Source of the DNA: Tillus elongatus
Taxonomy: Eukaryota; Arthropoda; Insecta; Coleoptera; Cleridae
Reading direction: 5' to 3'
Assembly: GCA_964006375.1 (NCBI GenBank)
Contig: OZ023262.1
Location: 196,727,907 to 196,791,906 of the forward strand
Length of the DNA stretch: 64,000 bases
Part shown: one piece after another, positions 63,121 through 64,000 of the stretch
Layout: every line of letters starts with the position of its first letter
Numbering within the stretch: position 1 is the first letter of the stretch
Position numbers and translations under genes: made by a program
The notes under the pieces: model-generated
What the model was told of the DNA's origin: nothing
Databases searched by the model: none
The model's input: only the letters and a program-made list of their open reading frames with translations

Positions 63121-64000
63121 GTGGTTAAACGCATAGTCACCTACGCATCTATTGTATGGTGGCCAAAAACGGTACTGGCCTCAATACAAAACAAATTGCA
63201 AAAATTGCAGAGGCTGATCTGTCTTGGAGTAACGGGAACTATGGCACCATGCCATGCAGCTGCAATAAAGGCAATGCTAAATCTTGCTCCACCACAGATA
63301 CGCGTAAAGCGAGACGCAGCACTAAGTGCCTTAAGACTAGTTCAAAAAGACAATTTCAAACCAGGAGGCTTGGTTGGCCACTTGAAAATGGTGAAAACAA
63401 TTACACTGGAGTCACTCGCGAAACCATCAGCTAAACTGGACTTTAGAGTTCTATTTGACGTAGTCATAAGTGACCGCTAAGCATGAGACAGAGGCATCGC
63501 AAGGTTGACAGACAATTCATCTGTATGGTATACAGACGGGTATAAACAATGGAGGGCACAAGACTCGGAACAAGAGAACCTAACTTTAGACTCGCTAAGT
63601 CCCTAGGAAAACCTTCCACCATCTACCAAGCAGAATTCTTGCTATAAATCTCTGTGTACAGGAGTTCGTACAAAGAAGACTCGCAAATACAGAGATCTAC
63701 ATCCTCTAAGACAGTCAGGCAGCACTAGAATATTCTGAAATCTTTCAAAACCCAGACTAGACTGGGACGGAAAAAATCCTTTCAGGGCCTAGCTACGAAC
63801 AATAAAGTAACTTTAATGGGGATACCAGGACATCGAGGCATTTAAAGAAATGATGTTGCAAATGGCCTTGCAAAAATGGCAACAACAACACCACTCTAAG
63901 GTTCAGGCCCCTATTGTGGACTAACAAAAAGCCATATAAGAAATGAACTTGATATTTGGGAGCGAAACCAAATGCCGCCATACTGAAGGAATACGCCGGG
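63121..64000 (+). pseudogene. LINE 3' part: RT thumb and RNase H, runs off window
   Basis: The frame from 63121 reads KRIVTYASIVWWPKTVLASI, then NKLQKLQRLICLGVTGTMA. This is the post-palm region typical of I/LOA/R1-group LINEs. After a TAA at 63478, other frames give VWYTDGYKQW (RNase H first Asp, TDG), PSTIYQAEFLL (Glu block), SDSQAA-like residues near 63700 and GIPGHRGI-like residues near 63830. These are RNase H motifs in order, so an RNase H-bearing clade is likely. KSHIRNELDIWERNQMPPY follows to the window end. Multiple frameshifts; 5' part absent. Confidence 0.75.

Overview
The window looks like AT-rich, intron-bearing-type nuclear DNA from an animal, most probably an arthropod and plausibly an insect. 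This rests on transposon content: mariner/IS630 transposases of the arthropod DUF4817 type, a Jockey-like LINE, APE-type LINEs, a Ty3/Gypsy fragment, Penelope-like elements and tRNA-headed SINEs. There is no bacterial gene, operon, CRISPR array or rRNA. I found no host gene that I could defend. Almost everything recognisable is a transposable element or the decay product of one, and most long open frames in the region are translations of (AT)n, (AC)n or element debris.

The dominant component is one repeat family present in about 20 pieces on both strands. I call it the AT-core family. A full copy (best at 2058-3570, 13686-14876, 17679-18993 (-), 26586-29039 (-) and 50191-52810 (-)) has four parts. 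The A end is a ~290 bp unit bounded by inverted copies of a GACGCAGCAAGTGCGTTATG motif. A body of roughly 0.65-0.9 kb follows, then a long (AT)n tract, then a ~130 bp B block ending in a palindrome (TTAGTGAATTTT / AAAATTCACTAA). I see no target-site duplication. The layout resembles the Helentron-associated non-autonomous elements (HINE/DINE-1 type) described in Drosophila, but it carries no Rep/helicase gene, so the class is an inference.

Region by region: 0-10 kb holds AT-core copies, a SINE at 205-556 and a dead mariner at 5.2-6.4 kb. 10.5-13.3 kb is a decayed APE-type LINE. 13.7-29 kb is mostly AT-core copies, invaded by a ~2.95 kb unclassified transposon (22224-25173) and a Penelope-like inverted duplication (26723-27723). 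30.0-32.6 kb is a Jockey-like LINE with an internal RT deletion. 34.3-40.5 kb is an AT-core copy with a mariner (36471-38397) in its AT tract, followed by a Gypsy fragment. 41-49 kb holds a second unclassified transposon (41213-43632), a mariner deletion derivative (44168-45624) and the best-preserved mariner (46909-48828). 50-54.3 kb holds an AT-core copy with a fold-back MITE in its AT tract, then a second long-TIR element. 54.6-58.1 kb holds a dead mariner and a minus-strand LINE. 58-64 kb holds Penelope-type sequence, two mariner remnants, a second copy of the SINE and the 3' part of a LINE with RNase H.

The parts form a nested record of insertions rather than a pathway. AT-core elements came first and brought (AT)n tracts. 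TA-targeting elements and a Penelope-like element then landed in or beside those tracts. SINEs later landed in AT-core and mariner sequence. Every recognised transposase or reverse transcriptase frame is broken or lacks a catalytic residue, so nothing here looks autonomous today.
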